Program-made: the position numbers and the translations under genes
The notes under the pieces: generated by a model
Databases searched by the model: none
Told to the model about the DNA's origin: nothing
What the model saw: only the letters and a program-made list of their open reading frames with translations
Part shown: positions 1-12,357 of the stretch, in pieces
Layout of the letters: each line of letters opens with the position of its first letter
How positions within the stretch are numbered: the stretch's first letter is position 1
Source: Charina bottae
Lineage: Eukaryota > Chordata > Lepidosauria > Squamata > Charinaidae
NCBI GenBank assembly: GCA_023362775.1
Contig: JALMGJ010000003.1
Span: 49,962,416-50,026,415, forward strand
Direction: 5' to 3'
Length of the DNA: 64,000 nt

Positions 1-757
1 CATTCAAAACCACATGGAAAGCCTACATCAATAGAGATGGAGGTCAATGCAGTTGGATAGAGCAAAATTATCTATGTTTCTTTGCCTCATATGTAGAGCT
101 TGTGCGATTTAAAACACCAGGGAAGGGTTATTAGTTTATCTAGCCCAGTGTACAATGTACCTTTAACGCAGAACATTGCAAGATCAGTCCTGGTGTCTAC
201 TGTTTAACAAAAAAAAAAGTGGAAAAGCAATATCTGAGACCCTGCTGTCTGTCAGAGTAGTCAATAAAGGAGTAGATGAATAAATCGATAAAAAGGAACT
301 TCTATGTTTACTATCTAGCTAGGGGTTAAGTTCACACATGCAAAACCATAATGTGGTTGTTTTGTTTTTACTTCACATGAAGTATGATTTTGGCATAGAA
401 TTATGTTTTGATAAAATAAATCTTGTCTAAAATTTATGTTCGAATGCAGCATTTATGTTATTGACTAATCATTAAACTGATTTTATGACTTTCTTTGATC
501 TAGATGTTTAGTTGAAACACCTGGCAATAACTTGCAAACATATATACACACACATCCTGAACGTTTATGCTTGATTTGCTGACCAAACACTTTCCTTCTT
601 GCACTTTATGCAAGAGATCCAGAAAAGGGAAAACAAAAACATCCACCAACATCTCAAAATGGAACCAGGATGAGCCCTGTTATTATGTTTTCCCACAGAT
701 ACTTAACCTTCTCAACAGCTTAGCTAGTTTAAGCCAGTCAAAAGCTGAATTAAAGAA
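1..757. other. intergenic, no gene seen
   Basis: AT-rich unique-looking sequence. The short open frames are not supported by codon pattern or recognisable motifs. I see no clear repeat before the L1 homology that begins near 758. Confidence 0.5.
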
Positions 758-845
758 TTGACCATTTGAACTGGGCCTTCCTGTTTAAAGTTTTGGAAGA
801 TATTAATTTTGGAGAGAATGTTATTAAATGGGTAAGATTGATTTA

Positions 846-1141
846 TAGGGGCGCAATGGCTCAGTGGTTAAGACGCCAGGCTTGTCGATCGGAAGGTCGG
901 AGTGAGCTCCCACACTCACCCCAGCTCTTGCCAACCTGGCAATTCGAAAGCATGCAAATGCAAGTAGATTAATAGGTACCACTTCGGTGGGATGGTAACA
1001 GCGTTCCGCGCATGTCATGCCAGCCACATGACTGCGGAAGCGTCTTCGGACAGCACTGGCTCTTCGGCTAAGAAACAGAGATGAGCACCGCCCCCTAGAG
1101 TCGGACACAACTGTGCAGGGGAAAACCTTTACCTTACCTTT
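846..1141 (+). mobile_element. Sauria-type tRNA-derived SINE
   Basis: The tRNA-like head contains an A-box-like TGGCTCAGTGGTTAAGACGCC-type start. The body is Sauria-like (ATAGGTACCACTTCGG and GAGTCGGACACAACTG segments), and the tail is ACCTT-type as expected for Bov-B/RTE mobilisation. It lies inside the old L1 with a perfect 13-bp TSD, taagattgattta, at 833-845 and 1142-1154. Compared with the copy at 40403 it lacks about 30 bp around the B box, so it is probably transcriptionally dead. Confidence 0.88.
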
Positions 1142-1776
1142 TAAGATTGATTTAGACTTCACAGAAAGCACAAATAATTTTCAATGGAGATCTAACAAAA
1201 CCCTGTGAGATACAAAAAGGGACAAGACAGGGATGCCCATTGTCTCCTCTCTTGTTTATTTTAGCTCTTGAAATATTGAATAGAGATATAAGACAAGATG
1301 AGAGAATTGGAGTAAAGATTAAAAAAGAAACGTATAAGTTAAGGGCATTTGCTGATGACTTGGTGTTGGTTTTGGTGGATCTACTAAAGGGAATAGAAAC
1401 ATTAATGGAAAAATTGAAAGAATTTGGTACACTAGGTTTTTAGATTAATAATCAGAAGACGAAGATGTTAACAAAAAACATGAAAATAGAGGATCAAACA
1501 GAATTGAAGAAAACAGGTTTTAAGATTGAGAAAAAAGTAAAATATCTGGGTATCACCATGACAAATATGAATTGTATGTTATTTCAAAATAAATTATGTT
1601 AAGACATGGAATGAAGTTAAAAAAGATATGTTAAGATGGAAGCAATTACATCTGTCATTGTTGGAGAGAATTTCTGTGATAAAAATGAATGTTTTGCCTA
1701 GAATGATGTTCTTGTTTCAGACAATACTGTTTTTGACAATTGATGCACCATTTAAACAGTGGCAAAAGGATATATC

Positions 1777-1777
<1 letters not shown>

Positions 1778-1825
<48 letters not shown>

Positions 1826-1890
1826 TGAATTTATCCCCGCCCATCTCTACCATGGTAGACTCTGGGCGGTTTACAATCAATAACTAACTA
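1778..1890 (-). mobile_element. L2-type LINE 3' tail with (ATT)n microsatellite
   Basis: An (ATT)n run at 1778-1825 is followed by the conserved reptile L2-like 3' end read on the minus strand (accgcccagagtc ... gatgggcgg). The same terminal module appears at 22.8, 26.3, 30.4 and 43.2 kb. It interrupts the L1 reading frame between the GQKD-like segment and the WQGKK-like segment. Confidence 0.65.
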
Positions 1891-2692
1891 TGGCAAGGGG
1901 AAAAAACTCCACAAGTTAAATATAAGGGGTTACAAGATGCAAAGGAAAGAGGAGGATTGGGTTTACCTGATTTGAAATTTTACTTTGCAGCTTGCTGTTT
2001 GGTTTGGATGAAAGAGTGGGTGTTGCTAAGTAATAGAAGACGTTTAGAGTTAGAAGGACATGACCTGAGATTTGGGTGGCATGGATGTTTGTGGTACAAT
2101 AAAGTCAAGGTTAATATAGATTTTTAAAAGCATTATGTTAGACATGCCATATTGAGTATATGGGATAGATAAAACTCCAGGCTGTGCCCGAAAACACCTT
2201 TGTGGCTCTCAGCACGAGAAGCATTTTATAGACGAGAAATAATAGGCAAACACAAATGGTTATCATACCATGAAATACTAGAATTCTGTCAAGAGGAATG
2301 TAAAACAAAATCAAGAGAAGAAGTGATGGCCAAGGGACATAGTTGTCAATGGTTTTCCTATTTACAGTTATCAGAAAGATTCAAAGTAGACAGAATTTAT
2401 GGTATTGAATATTCTAAGACTGACTTTGAAACAGAATTGTGTACAAATGATGAACATGTGATAAAATATATAAACTTTTATTGAAAGTTGAAACAGAAGA
2501 ACAAGTGAAAGAATGTATGATAAAGTGAGCTAAGAATTTATACAGATGGAACAATGGGAAAATATGTGGTTGAAAGGATTGAAATTTACACTGTATTATA
2601 ATCTTAAAGGGAACTTTTATAAAATGATGTACCATTAGTATATGACACCAGAAAAATTATCTAGAATGTATAAAGGTACAGTGGATATAAAA

Positions 2693-3173
2693 CGGGTGGG
2701 GAACCTTTTTTCTGCCAAGGGCCATTTGGATATTTATAACCTGGGGGGTGGGGTTTCTGGGATTTACGCAGACCGGGGGGTGGAGTTTGTAGGTGGGAGC
2801 CAATCACAAGCACTGGGGGCGGAGTTTGGGGGCAGGAGCCAATCGCGTGGAATGGGCAGGGTTTGTGGGCGAGAGCCCCGCGGGTCTTAGGCGGGAGCCC
2901 CGCGGGCCTGACGCCCACTGTCCTGACAACGAGTGCAGGAATTTCACGCTGAGGCTTGGGATCAAATCTCTTGTGTTTATTATCCTACAGCCTTAACAGA
3001 ATCCAGCTAAACTAACATGAAGTGGCAATGCCCAGAGAAAAAGTCCACAAACTTAGGGCGGGGCTTTCTTCAACCTCTTGGGAGGGAAACATAGAGATTC
3101 AGTACTACGCGTTTCCCTTCCTGGAGGGAGCCCCCTCCTTCTCTGCCCGTTATCTCCCTGACACCCACCCCTG
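2693..3173. mobile_element. non-autonomous hAT element nested in the Tc1 terminal repeat
   Basis: 481 bp flanked by the 8-bp duplication atataaaa (2685-2692 and 3174-3181). Removing it restores a continuous Tc1 terminal repeat. The ends are cGGGTGGGGaacc on the left and, read inward from the right, CAGGGGTGGG; the left end looks degraded. The TSD fits the nnnTAnnn preference of Buster-group hATs. The left half holds a roughly 40-bp minisatellite-like unit containing ggagccaatc. No transposase is present. Confidence 0.75.
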
Positions 3174-3374
3174 ATATAAAAAGACTACACACTCTCTTAT
3201 AAGTAGGGATGTGGCTGTGTTCAGAATTAGCCAATCACATTCAAACTGATGTTAAATAGTAGTCAGTACACACCTGCCATCAATTAAAGTGACTCTGATC
3301 AAGCCCATATAAAGTTCAGCTGTTCTAGTAGGACTTTTCTGACATTTACTCAGTTGCCTCTTACAGCAAAAGCC

Positions 3375-4423
3375 ATGGTCTGCAAAGAGCTTACAACGCA
3401 TCAAAGGGATCTCATTGTTGGAAGGTATCAGTCAGGAGAAGGGTACAATTTTTTTTCCAAGGCATTGGATATACCATGGAACACAGTGAAGACAGTCATC
3501 AACAAGTGGAGAAAATATGGTACAACAGTAACATTACCAAGAACTGGATGTCCCTCCAAAATTGATGAAAAAACAAGAAGAAAACTGGTACGAGAGCCTG
3601 CCAAGAGGCCTACAGCAACATTAAAGGAGCTGCAGGTTCTGGCAAGTACTGGTTGTGTACTACATGTGACAACAATCTCCCATATTCTTCACATGTCTGG
3701 GCTGTGGGGTAGGGTGGCAAGACACCTTTTCTTACAAAGAAAAACATCCAAGCCCGGCTACATTTTGCAAAGACCTACATCAGGTCTGACAAAAGCATGT
3801 GGGAAAATGTGTTATGGTCTGATGAGACCAAGGTTGAACTTTTTGGCCATAATTCCAAAAAGTATGTTTGGTGCAAAGACAACACTGCACATCACCAAAA
3901 GTACACCATACCCACAGTGAAGCGTGGTGGCAGCATTATGCTTTGGGGCTGCTTTTCTTCAGCTGGGTCTTTAGTCAAGGTGGAGGGAATTATGAACAGT
4001 TCCAAATATCAGTCAATTTTGGCACAAAACCTTCAGGCCTCTGCTAAAATGCTGAAGATGAAGAGGAATTTCACCTTTCAACACAACAACAACCCAAAGC
4101 ATACCTCCAAATCAACAAAAGAATGGCTTCACCAGAAGAAGATCAAAGTTTTGGAATGGCCCAGCCAGAGCCCGGACCCGAATCCAAGTGAAAATCTGTG
4201 GGGTGACCTGAAGAGGGCTGTGCACAGGAGATGCCCTCGCAATCTGACAGATTTGGAGCACTTCTGCAAGGAAGAGTGGGCAAAGATTCCCAAGGCAAGA
4301 TGTGCCATGCTGATAGACTCCTACCCCAAAAGACTGAATGCTGTCATAAAATCAAAGGTGCTTCAACAAAGTATTAGTTTAAGGGTGTGCACACTTATGC
4401 AATCACGTTATTCCAGTTTCTAA
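3375..4423 (+). pseudogene. Tc1 DD34E transposase pseudogene
   Basis: An N-terminal paired-like helix-turn-helix region runs in one frame from Met at 3375. The catalytic part continues in another frame from about 3797, so at least one frameshift lies near 3740-3800. In the second frame the first catalytic Asp (WSDET) is present and the Glu of the SENLW motif is present with the DD34E spacing. The second Asp, normally in a DNDPKHT-type motif, is Asn (NNNPKHTS). The gene is therefore doubly inactivated. A DNA-nicking cut-and-paste transposase is the known family function. Confidence 0.9.
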
Positions 4424-4475
4424 TTTTTATTTTTTCTCCCTAAAAGATTTCAGTTTGTTTTTCAATTGGAGATGT

Positions 4476-5520
4476 GCATCATTATTCAGCATTTGTTAGA
4501 AGATAACTACTTCTTTTAATACATGTACATGCATTTCTGCATCACACGCAGAGGTCAGGAGGGAAGGGAAGTGATTGTATTTAACAAATCTTCAAGACGA
4601 AACAAAAAAAGCCAATATGGTGGCTAGCAATCCTCACTTTTAGAAAGTGCTACATAACCCAGAAAAGACAACCATTAGTTAGCCTGGGAGGACATAGTTG
4701 TTGATCAGTTGATCTAGAATAATTGAAGTTTCCTGTATTTTAATTACAAACATGACTAATTAAAATGTACACTTTATCTAAAACGTTCAAAATGAGGAGA
4801 GAACACCCCATCATTCTTTCCATTTTGGGTAAACCCAGGATGCTTAATAGTTTTAAGAAGTTACTAATCAATTGCCCATAAACTTGAACATAGATCCTCA
4901 GAATCTATGCCACTGTACCCTTGTATAAATTCAAAGCATAGAGGGGAGGTATAACCAAAAGCTGTTTTCTATTATGACCATTATTGTATGTATATGACCA
5001 GATTTTTTATGAAAACCAAACTAGTACACTGAAAAACCCAGGACCTACAAGGAAACTATAGTGCTTGAGCTGTTGCTGCTGCTTAACAAAAATGTATTCT
5101 AAATAATTTATGCCCTACTTTTCCTCACTAAGTAGATGATGGTGCACACTACAAACAGGAAAATGATATAAACAAGCAATAGGATGCAGGAGGCTTGAAG
5201 TTCAAGCCCTAGCATTTCCAGATGGAGAAGGGGGAGTCCCCTGCAAAACTGTAAGCCACTGCCAGTCAGTGTAAACAGTATGAAACGAGATGGCCCAATG
5301 CTCTCACAATGCATAAAGCAGCTTCCTGCATTCACCGGAGTCAGGAGGTTCACAGCGCTATTAGGATTTCCTCTGGTTGCAAATTACAATGCATTCCCTG
5401 AATTGGCAGAGCTTTACTTCCGTCTCTTTTTTTGGCTTCACACTCTTCTTCCTTCCCGATTGTCAAAAATCCTATTGCTCTGACAGCTGCCACCACAGCA
5501 TGAAATGTCAACTTGAACAG

Positions 5521-5572
<52 letters not shown>

Positions 5573-6190
5573 CCCCTCCCTCCTTCCCTCCCTGTTTTGA
5601 TACTGAAAGGACATTTCACAAAAATATTTATTTGTAGTGCAGCAAGCCTAACCTTGAACAGTTAAAAAACAACCACAGAGCATCAGCTGATGATATCATT
5701 TTTTTCTCGATAATTACAATATGCTCAGCAGTGTTCATAACAAACCGCAATGACACCAAGATGATGACAATGACATAATCATGTAAATGCCATGGTTAAA
5801 TGCTTACATCACAATGTCCAATGTGTAATGGTATGTGGGAAAGACCTTGAGAGATGGGGGGGGGGATGCTGCCAAGGGAATGGTCAGATAAGAGACAGCA
5901 TAGCCTGCAGCTGCATAATGGACAGGCAAGAGGCTCAGAAGAGACCCACCCTAGTTTCTTGGGCTGTAAAGGAGATGGCAGGAGAATTGTACTTTCAGAC
6001 TTCCAAGATTCTGTTAATGTAGCTTTACAATAAAGTAGAATTAGCTTATCTGGTCATGTTTCCTGTCTGGTTTACCTGGTAAGGCTGATAAACGCAAGTA
6101 CATAAGTATTGGTATTTGCATGATGATGTCATCATACATGAGCCATCATTTGCTCCTCCCTTCCTCCCCCCATTGATGTCCCTTGAGTAT
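4476..6190. other. intergenic, no gene; contains a (CT)n microsatellite
   Basis: No family recognised. A 43-bp CT microsatellite lies at 5525-5567, followed by a short C/T-rich tract. Open frames across it are simple-sequence artefacts (Ser/Leu or Arg/Glu runs). Confidence 0.5.
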
Positions 6191-6203
6191 ATATATATAT
6201 ATT

Positions 6204-6360
6204 TAACTTTTATCCCGCCTTTATTATTTTTATAAATAACTCAAGGCAGTGGACATACCTAATACTCCTTCCTCCTATTTCCCCCACAACAACCCTGTGA
6301 GGTGAGCTGGGCTGAGAGAGAGTGGCCGGCCCAAGGTCACCCAGCCGGCTTTCATGCCTA
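6204..6360 (-). mobile_element. CORE-type tRNA SINE, 3' part
   Basis: Matches the 3' two thirds of the SINE seen complete at 19.9-20.1 kb: tail (tttatcccgcctttatt), ataaataactcaaggc, then ccacaacaaccctgtgagg and cccaaggtcacccagccgg. The tRNA-like head is missing; homology stops after gcct at 6360. An AT dinucleotide run at 6187-6202 is probably its expanded tail. Confidence 0.75.
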
Positions 6361-7984
6361 TCTTTCTTTACTCCTCTCTGCTCTGGAATCAAGGTTTGAA
6401 TGTGGGGAACAATTATCCTACCATGACCAACCTTACAATAAAACCAATTCCAGGGGGAGTATCTATTCCCTGACACATTATCAGAAGGGAGATCTGGGAA
6501 AACCTGTATCATTTAGGAGGCCTTAAACTTTGGGAGGGTCCTAAATGGCTCTCAGGTTCCAAGATCTACGTAGGTTTGTTGAGTTATTTGAATCACTGCT
6601 TTTCCTTTCTCTTTGATCACATACATAGTTATCTCCTTACAATATTATTCTGTACCTTGATAGGATGCCTCTTGGGTTCTCTTTCAACTAATGACATATG
6701 GTGGCTATTTTTTTCTACTGCTTCAAATGCCCCTTCTTCACCCAGAGTAATTGTACTTTTTTCTGACTTTCTATGATTTACCCATTCTCCTCTATGGCAT
6801 TTCCCAGTTACAGTTTTCAGCTAATATGTAACAGACGGTAAAAGAATATAGCAAAAGCATGACATAACATTGAATTTGATTATTGTGCCGCTATATTTTA
6901 TATATCCATATGTGCATGCAATATTTACTTGAAGGCATCAGCAAAAGCCAGGAATCACTAATGAATACTTGATTAAGAATTTAAGTTTTTATGAGCCCTC
7001 TAAAAGGTTGAATTCTGAGGCATTCATTCCAAGTCTGTGCTTTTAAATCTATAACGTTACTGTGGAGCCATTGGAAAGACTGCTATGTTGACATAACACT
7101 GACTGTATGAAATATGGTCATACCAAGATTGGACCTTTTTGGCAACACCGGCAGCCATGTGAAAGTTGGGATCAGAAAGCAAGGGTTTTTAGCAGACCTT
7201 CCAAACAGGTACCAATTAGGAGTATGATTAATGGTCTGAAAGATATGTGCCATAGCTAAAGGCCTATCTCTTGTACCTAGAAAAACTGGAATGACCTGCT
7301 ATGACCACAGCTATCCTGCAATAGTGCACTTGTGAAAGAGAGGAAGTCTAGGTCCTCTTACAGAAATGCTTATGAAAGAAGAAGAAAAAAGAGGAAAGGT
7401 GAATGATGAATGACGCTCTCTAAATATAACAAACCCCAAAGAGATCTTGTCATCAACAAGAAAGAGGTTCGGTTTGACTGAAAAACTAGTAAGCATCTCA
7501 ACTGTGTGCAGATTTAAGTAGCTCAGTATTCTGATACTTTGTGCTTGACCTTCTGTAATGATCATTGTGAAGCTGGTGGCAGGGGGGAAGTTAAAGATTG
7601 CAATTCATTACATAAATCAAATGTTTCTTAAGACTATTGTCATCATACATAGAATAAAACACAGATGTTATAAGAATACGCGCTCAACAATTTCCTATTG
7701 CTAAACTAATAGAGGAATTAACTAATAACCTTTCCCACCCTTTTAGAAATAAAATGAAAAGACTAAGCAGCAGCATTCCAGCCAGTACCCCTACTTTGTC
7801 CAAACCTGTTTCCCATCCACCAATCCACCATACTGAAAAACATCATCTCACCCTTGAAAGCCTGATGCTACAGTATACTGTATGTTTATCAACTGGGGAA
7901 AGCACTTATAAGAATATTGTATTTGTTTCTGAGAGGAGTACCAGAGTTAAGCTACCCTACCAGTTTTTTTTAAAGCTTGTAGAG
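6361..7984. other. intergenic, no gene seen
   Basis: Unique-looking AT-rich sequence. No coding or repeat signature that I can name. Confidence 0.45.
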
Positions 7985-8410
7985 TCAAATGTTCATCCAT
8001 CCATCCAATTTATATGGCCGCCCATCTCAACAAGTGACTGGGCAGTGAACAGAATTAAAATCAAAACAATTACAAACATTACAAAAGTTGAACTACAAGT
8101 AGCCAAGAAACATCAAATCCAAATCGCTAACACATCCATCTTCTATCCTTCCTTCCAATACTGTGCACTTCGGCTCTCTAGTGCTACTTATTCTACAGCT
8201 GGACTATTGCTTACTTCACTGATAACACATTTTTCCTCCAAGCGGCTCAAGGTACCTTACATAGACCTTTTGCTATTTTAGTTTTATGACTCTTTGAGAA
8301 AGGTCAAGGTGACAGTGATTGAGCAAAGGTCACTTAGTGAGCTTTGTCATCAAATGCAGATTTGAACCTGGGTCACCCTAGTCTGGTGACACTCCAACTA
8401 TCAGAGCTTC
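7985..8410 (-). mobile_element. degenerate L2 tail and old CORE/MIR-like SINE remnant
   Basis: 7985-8060 carries a diverged version of the L2 terminal module (tatggccgcccatctc) beside a short CATC repeat. 8225-8410 contains ggctcaaggt, aaggtcacttagtgag and gatttgaacctgggt, which read on the minus strand as a B-box/CORE arrangement like the other SINEs here. Both are old and the boundaries are approximate. Confidence 0.4.
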
Positions 8411-9584
8411 ACCCTGGGCATGACAATAAATCTCTCTATAGGAATGCAAGAATGAACATACTCAGGAGCTTAGCAGCAGAAGGTAGATGGGATCCCTTTG
8501 AACACAATCCTGCAAAACACTTGTACCAAACCAGAGCTGATTGTAGGGCTCCTTTTCGATATAGGTTTAGCACTATTCCAGAAGAACACTGAATCTGTGT
8601 TCCAAAGCAGCCCAAACACCACCTGGCAGATTCAGAGAGAGCTGCATCATCAAGCAGCAGAGAAATGGATCCCTCTCTCCCTTTGCTAAGTTTTTCTGCT
8701 GTCACTATTGGTGAACTATTGTTCTGGCTGATCCACTGATCCACTATTGTTCTGGCTAATCCAGGGCTCACTGTGGGGAGCAGTTCAGAGATCTGCCCGG
8801 TACAGGGGGAGACAGCAGTTTCAAACTACTGGACTCTCACTCTACCCAAAGCAGAATGGCCCTAGATAGAAGATAGTGCCCAAGGTCTGGAGTGGAGGGG
8901 GCACACCTGCACCATCTTGAAGTAGTCCCCTGACTGTAACACCAAGCAATGGTCAGTATGGACATCATACTGAACTCTGGAAAAAATTGCTGTGGCGCGT
9001 TGCCTGCTTAGAAGGGAAATACCACTTTAACACCAAAACAGCCAAGCATAGGTTTAAGCTGCCTCAGTGTGGGCTGGGATGAGCTGAAGACTGTGTCATT
9101 AAGACATGGCAAAAAAAAAAAAAGGTTGCTAGGGCTTCTTCATGCCATGGTTAGATACAAGTGGGGAAAGGTCCTTTATCACGCATGAATGAAATTCTTA
9201 TATAAAAACAAATCAAGTTTGTGAAGCCACTTCAGTATATTTGGAAATAAAGGTGGATTTCTAGTGATATGGCAAATAATCTATCATTTTCCCAGCATTG
9301 TTGGCTCATCCTGGCCAGGGCACAGGATGGCACCAGTTTTTCTTGGATAAGTCTCCAGAGATTCTTCTCCCTGCCACTTTCTCCCACTGGTTTCAATGGG
9401 GAAGAAATTAACTCTAACAACTCCAGAATTGTATAGGTTGCATTTTGGGCTCTTTTAGAGGGGGGTTGGGGAATGATGTATTTTTATATCCAGAAAATGC
9501 AAAACTTACTTCAAGCTGTTCCTGAAATTCCCCACTTGAAGTTCAGTGCTGAGTTACACCATGGAGTTTTTACTAGGAGCCATG
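8411..9584. other. intergenic, no gene seen
   Basis: No recognisable gene. A short imperfect tandem (gatccactattgttctggc-like) occurs near 8710-8760. Confidence 0.4.
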
Positions 9585-9589
9585 GGGGC

Positions 9590-9690
9590 AGGCACATCCT
9601 ATGAAGGTGAGTTCCTGTCTCTCATCTAAGTATTAACCAGGTCTAAACCTGCTTAGGATTTTTTGAGATCAGCCAAGGTTAACAACAGAG
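9590..9690 (-). mobile_element. 5S rRNA-derived SINE fragment
   Basis: Read on the minus strand it follows the 3' half of 5S rRNA: gctgatctc...cctaagcagg, then agacctggttaatacttagatgagaga, matching the 5S internal promoter region (AGCAGGGTCGGGCCTGG, GTACTTGGATGGGAGACC). It is diverged, and no complete 5S gene is present. Confidence 0.6.
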
Positions 9691-10072
9691 GTGTCTGCAA
9701 GGTGTGGTAAAAAAAAGTCAATAGAGTAGCCACAATGGTGCAATCAAAGTCCCAGCTGTTTTTATGTGCATCAATCATACTGTAATGGCTGCCATCTTAA
9801 TTTTTTTTTTTTACTATACCTGTAGACACCTCTTGCTGGAAACATGGTGCTATCCAGCTGGGCTATTGGTAAATAGGGATGTGCAAAACACTCCAGCCTC
9901 AAAGCCTCCATTTCAAATATTTTGAGTTTGGAACACACTGGCACTGTGATGGTGAAGTTCTGGGTGAAGCATCAACAGGCATTGGCCCACCACTGAAGTG
10001 GGATGTTGTGGGTCTGAGACACTGTCATACAGGAATATTTCAAGCTTATTTTCAGTGGCCCACTGCCTACAT

Positions 10073-10323
10073 CAGAGCTTTCCAAACTGTGTGTCGCGAC
10101 ACAAAAGTGTGTTCCCACACAGTCTGGTGTGTCGCCACACAATCATCAGCGCTTCCAGGTTTTCCCGCGGCGACACACCAACGGCGGTGCGCAAAAACCA
10201 AAAGCGGCAGCAGCGCTTCCGGCTTTTTGCGTGCTGCCACAACGGCGGCACTTCCGGGTTTTCCCGCAGCAACACACCAACGGCGGTTGGTGTGTCGCCA
10301 TGGGAAAACTTTGGAAAGCCCTG
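10073..10323. mobile_element. hAT MITE copy A (CAGAGCTTTCC family)
   Basis: 251 bp with ends cagagctttccaaac and, on the right, ctttggaaagccctg. A perfect 8-bp TSD gcctacat flanks it (10065-10072 and 10324-10331). The interior is GC-rich and contains repeats of gcttccgggtttt and gtgtcgccac type shared with copies at 54.8 and 57.1 kb. No coding capacity. TA at the central TSD positions suggests the Buster group of hATs. Confidence 0.92.
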
Positions 10324-10331
10324 GCCTACAT

Positions 10332-11527
10332 CCACTTCAAAATACAGGTTAGCAAGAACAAGGACTCCAAAAGTCTTGTGACATTGGGGGTGCTTAATAT
10401 AAGTAACCCAAGCATTTTTGCAACTGCTAGTAGTGGTAGAAAATCTGTGCTGTCAACAACAGCAAGACCTTTGCTTCAATGCAGAACATAGCGCCCCACG
10501 GCTGAGTCAAGCAGTAGTCAGAATTCAAAAGGTAGGGTGGCCAAAAGTCATTAGAGGTCACACCTGTTATTGCGCAGAGGGCAGCTCTGGACAAGCCATT
10601 CAGCATTGTGAAGATATTAGATTTCAGCATTCTCCCGCTGCTTGCCCTCAACTATAGAATCCCTACACGTACCACATTCAGAAGCTAGGTGGTGCCCACC
10701 CTGTAATAGGTATACAGGGAAGAAGTGCTGGGATTGCTGCCAGCAACAGGACCTGATAGTAACATTCAGGTATCTTCAGACATCTGGACACATAGCCTGT
10801 TAACCCCTTCCACACACTGGTGAAGGAGAAAAAGAGGACGTTTTCTGTTATTGCCAGCATCTTCCAGGCTTTAGGACCCAGGAGTAGGTTGTTTGCTTCA
10901 TGCAGAGTTCATGGACATTGCCTTTACAGCAGATGTAATACAGAGGGTTGTGATTCTCATTGACAGCTGGCTACGAAATCTCAGTCATGGGCTCACAGTT
11001 ACTGAGAGTTGAGCTAACCTGCAAAAGGCAGCCAAGCAGGTGCAGTTAGTGATAATCTACTCTAGCTCTCACAAATTGATATTTCATTGTATGGGATGCT
11101 CTTGATATTGAAAAGTCCAGCATCAGATATCTTGCCAGGAACTGACATGGCCATCAGCAGTCTTGCCATAAGAATGCAGGATACTTTTACCTTAGTATGA
11201 AGGAAATACAAGTATCTGAGCAGAGGCACATCAAGCTCAGCCTATCTTGATCCCTGACAATGCCATGGGGAATCCACTTACCTATTGCTTAATGGCTGCC
11301 TGAGGTACAGGTGACCACTGAGGATGAAGATTCATCACCAGTTCAAAGTATAATGCATCTGTACTCATGATCTTAGCCACAAAACCCTTGAAGCCAATCT
11401 GGGAACAACCCTTTTCTGGTAAGTCCCTGGGTAATCTTCAGGATGAGTTGAGGATGTCATGTATGTGCTGGCTAGCCCATTGAGTTCAAGGGTGAAGGGA
11501 CTACTGAAAGCAATGGTGATTTCCTAA
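10332..11527. other. intergenic, no gene seen
   Basis: No repeat family or coding sequence recognised. Confidence 0.4.
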
Positions 11528-11620
11528 GATGGAGTGGTAGCTCAGGGATTGTACGTCTAAGCAAGGAGAGGACAAGATTGTTGAACCCAAGCATCTCCAC
11601 CAATTAACAGCATAAATAGC
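11528..11620 (+). mobile_element. degenerate tRNA-derived SINE remnant
   Basis: Contains gtggtagctcaggg and, 50 bp on, ttgaacccaagcatctccacc, resembling the A box, B box and immediate downstream part (ggcatctcca) of a common squamate tRNA SINE. It is strongly diverged. A real tRNA gene is ruled out by missing stem complementarity. Confidence 0.35.
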
Positions 11621-12357
11621 AACTAAGGGCTCTGGTTCTGGCAGTGCATTCTCCTTTGCAACAGCATGCGTATCAAAAGAAAACAGGCAATTTGATGGTT
11701 CTAATAGGTCTGTGCTATCACAGACAAGACAGATCTGCTTCTGTTTTTCTTAGATTTGGCTAGTTCTGGCAGTGGTTACCTGGTAGCGTGCAGTTTATCA
11801 CACATCATTGTCCTGAATGAGTGTTCTCCAGGAGAGGAGACATAGTGATATCCCATTGTTCATTTCTGAACCACTGCTGAACTTTCCTGATCTGGCACTG
11901 GAGGCTAGTGAAAGTTACAGCAACAACGCTGCAAGCATGCCTTAATTAGTAACCTCATGATATTTCACCCTAATCTCACATTTCACCCTTTTTAAATGTG
12001 TGTGCATGTGTTTTTAATGGCACCTGATACCTGAAAAGATTGCTGACCCCAGAGAAGCAGAGCAATCCTAAGTATACTTCAATAAGTCTCATGATGGCTT
12101 ACTCTCTGTTTGGGGATGGAAGCAAAATTAATTGTTAGCCCTTAAAAAACAATCCAAAATGTATCACTAAAAATATCCCTTTATTAAATCAACCTAAAAG
12201 CCACCCAATTTGGTACATTAACTGCAGTTTTTGTAGTATATTCATTTATCTATTTCCCACTTAATCCTCAACCATATGTTCAGAGGTGGGTTTTAACATC
12301 AGAATTTCCTATTTTCAAAAGTGGGGAAGCAACTATTGCTTGTTTGTTTATCCCTGC
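11621..12357. other. intergenic, no gene seen
   Basis: Unique-looking sequence up to the LINE fragment; nothing recognised. Confidence 0.4.

Larger units (their letters stand above)
758..2677 (+). mobile_element. old L1 LINE ORF2 fragment, split by three insertions
   Basis: Three blocks (about 758-845, 1155-1777 and 1890-2677) match, in order, the reverse transcriptase and C-terminal regions of the two younger L1 copies in this window. Conserved pieces include the palm region ending FADDL near 1351-1365 and the GLGLPDL-type segment near 1955. The frames carry stops and frameshifts, so it cannot make protein. It is interrupted by a Sauria SINE, an L2 tail with an ATT microsatellite, and a Tc1 element at 2677. 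It is much more diverged than the L1s at 38 and 51 kb, so it is an older insertion. No 3' end is seen beyond the Tc1 element. Confidence 0.85.
2679..4475 (+). mobile_element. Tc1/mariner element, inserted in L1, 3' end lost
   Basis: The left end starts at a TA (2677-2678) with cagtggatataaaa, a Tc1-type terminal inverted repeat. It resumes after a nested hAT at 3182 with agactacacac. A broken transposase follows, then a 3' leader resembling Tc1 (ggtgtgcacacttatgcaa). The homology fades near 4475, and no matching right terminal repeat ending in tatccactg is seen. The element is defective at the DNA level as well as in its transposase. Confidence 0.85.

Noticed and set aside
846..930. Possible tRNA gene
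   Set aside because: tRNA-like A box belongs to the Sauria SINE head; no full cloverleaf, and a SINE body and TSD are present. The same applies at 40403 and 47409.
5350..5637. Ser/Leu and Arg/Glu repeat frames
   Set aside because: Pure translation of the CT microsatellite.
7754..8281. 175-codon + strand frame
   Set aside because: Runs antisense through an L2 tail remnant and a CATC repeat; no domain.
9590..9690. Possible 5S rRNA gene
   Set aside because: Only part of 5S is present and it is diverged, so it is a 5S-derived SINE remnant.
10072..10491. Multiple overlapping frames of 87-157 codons
   Set aside because: They come from the GC-rich interior of hAT copy A; the same happens in copies E and F.
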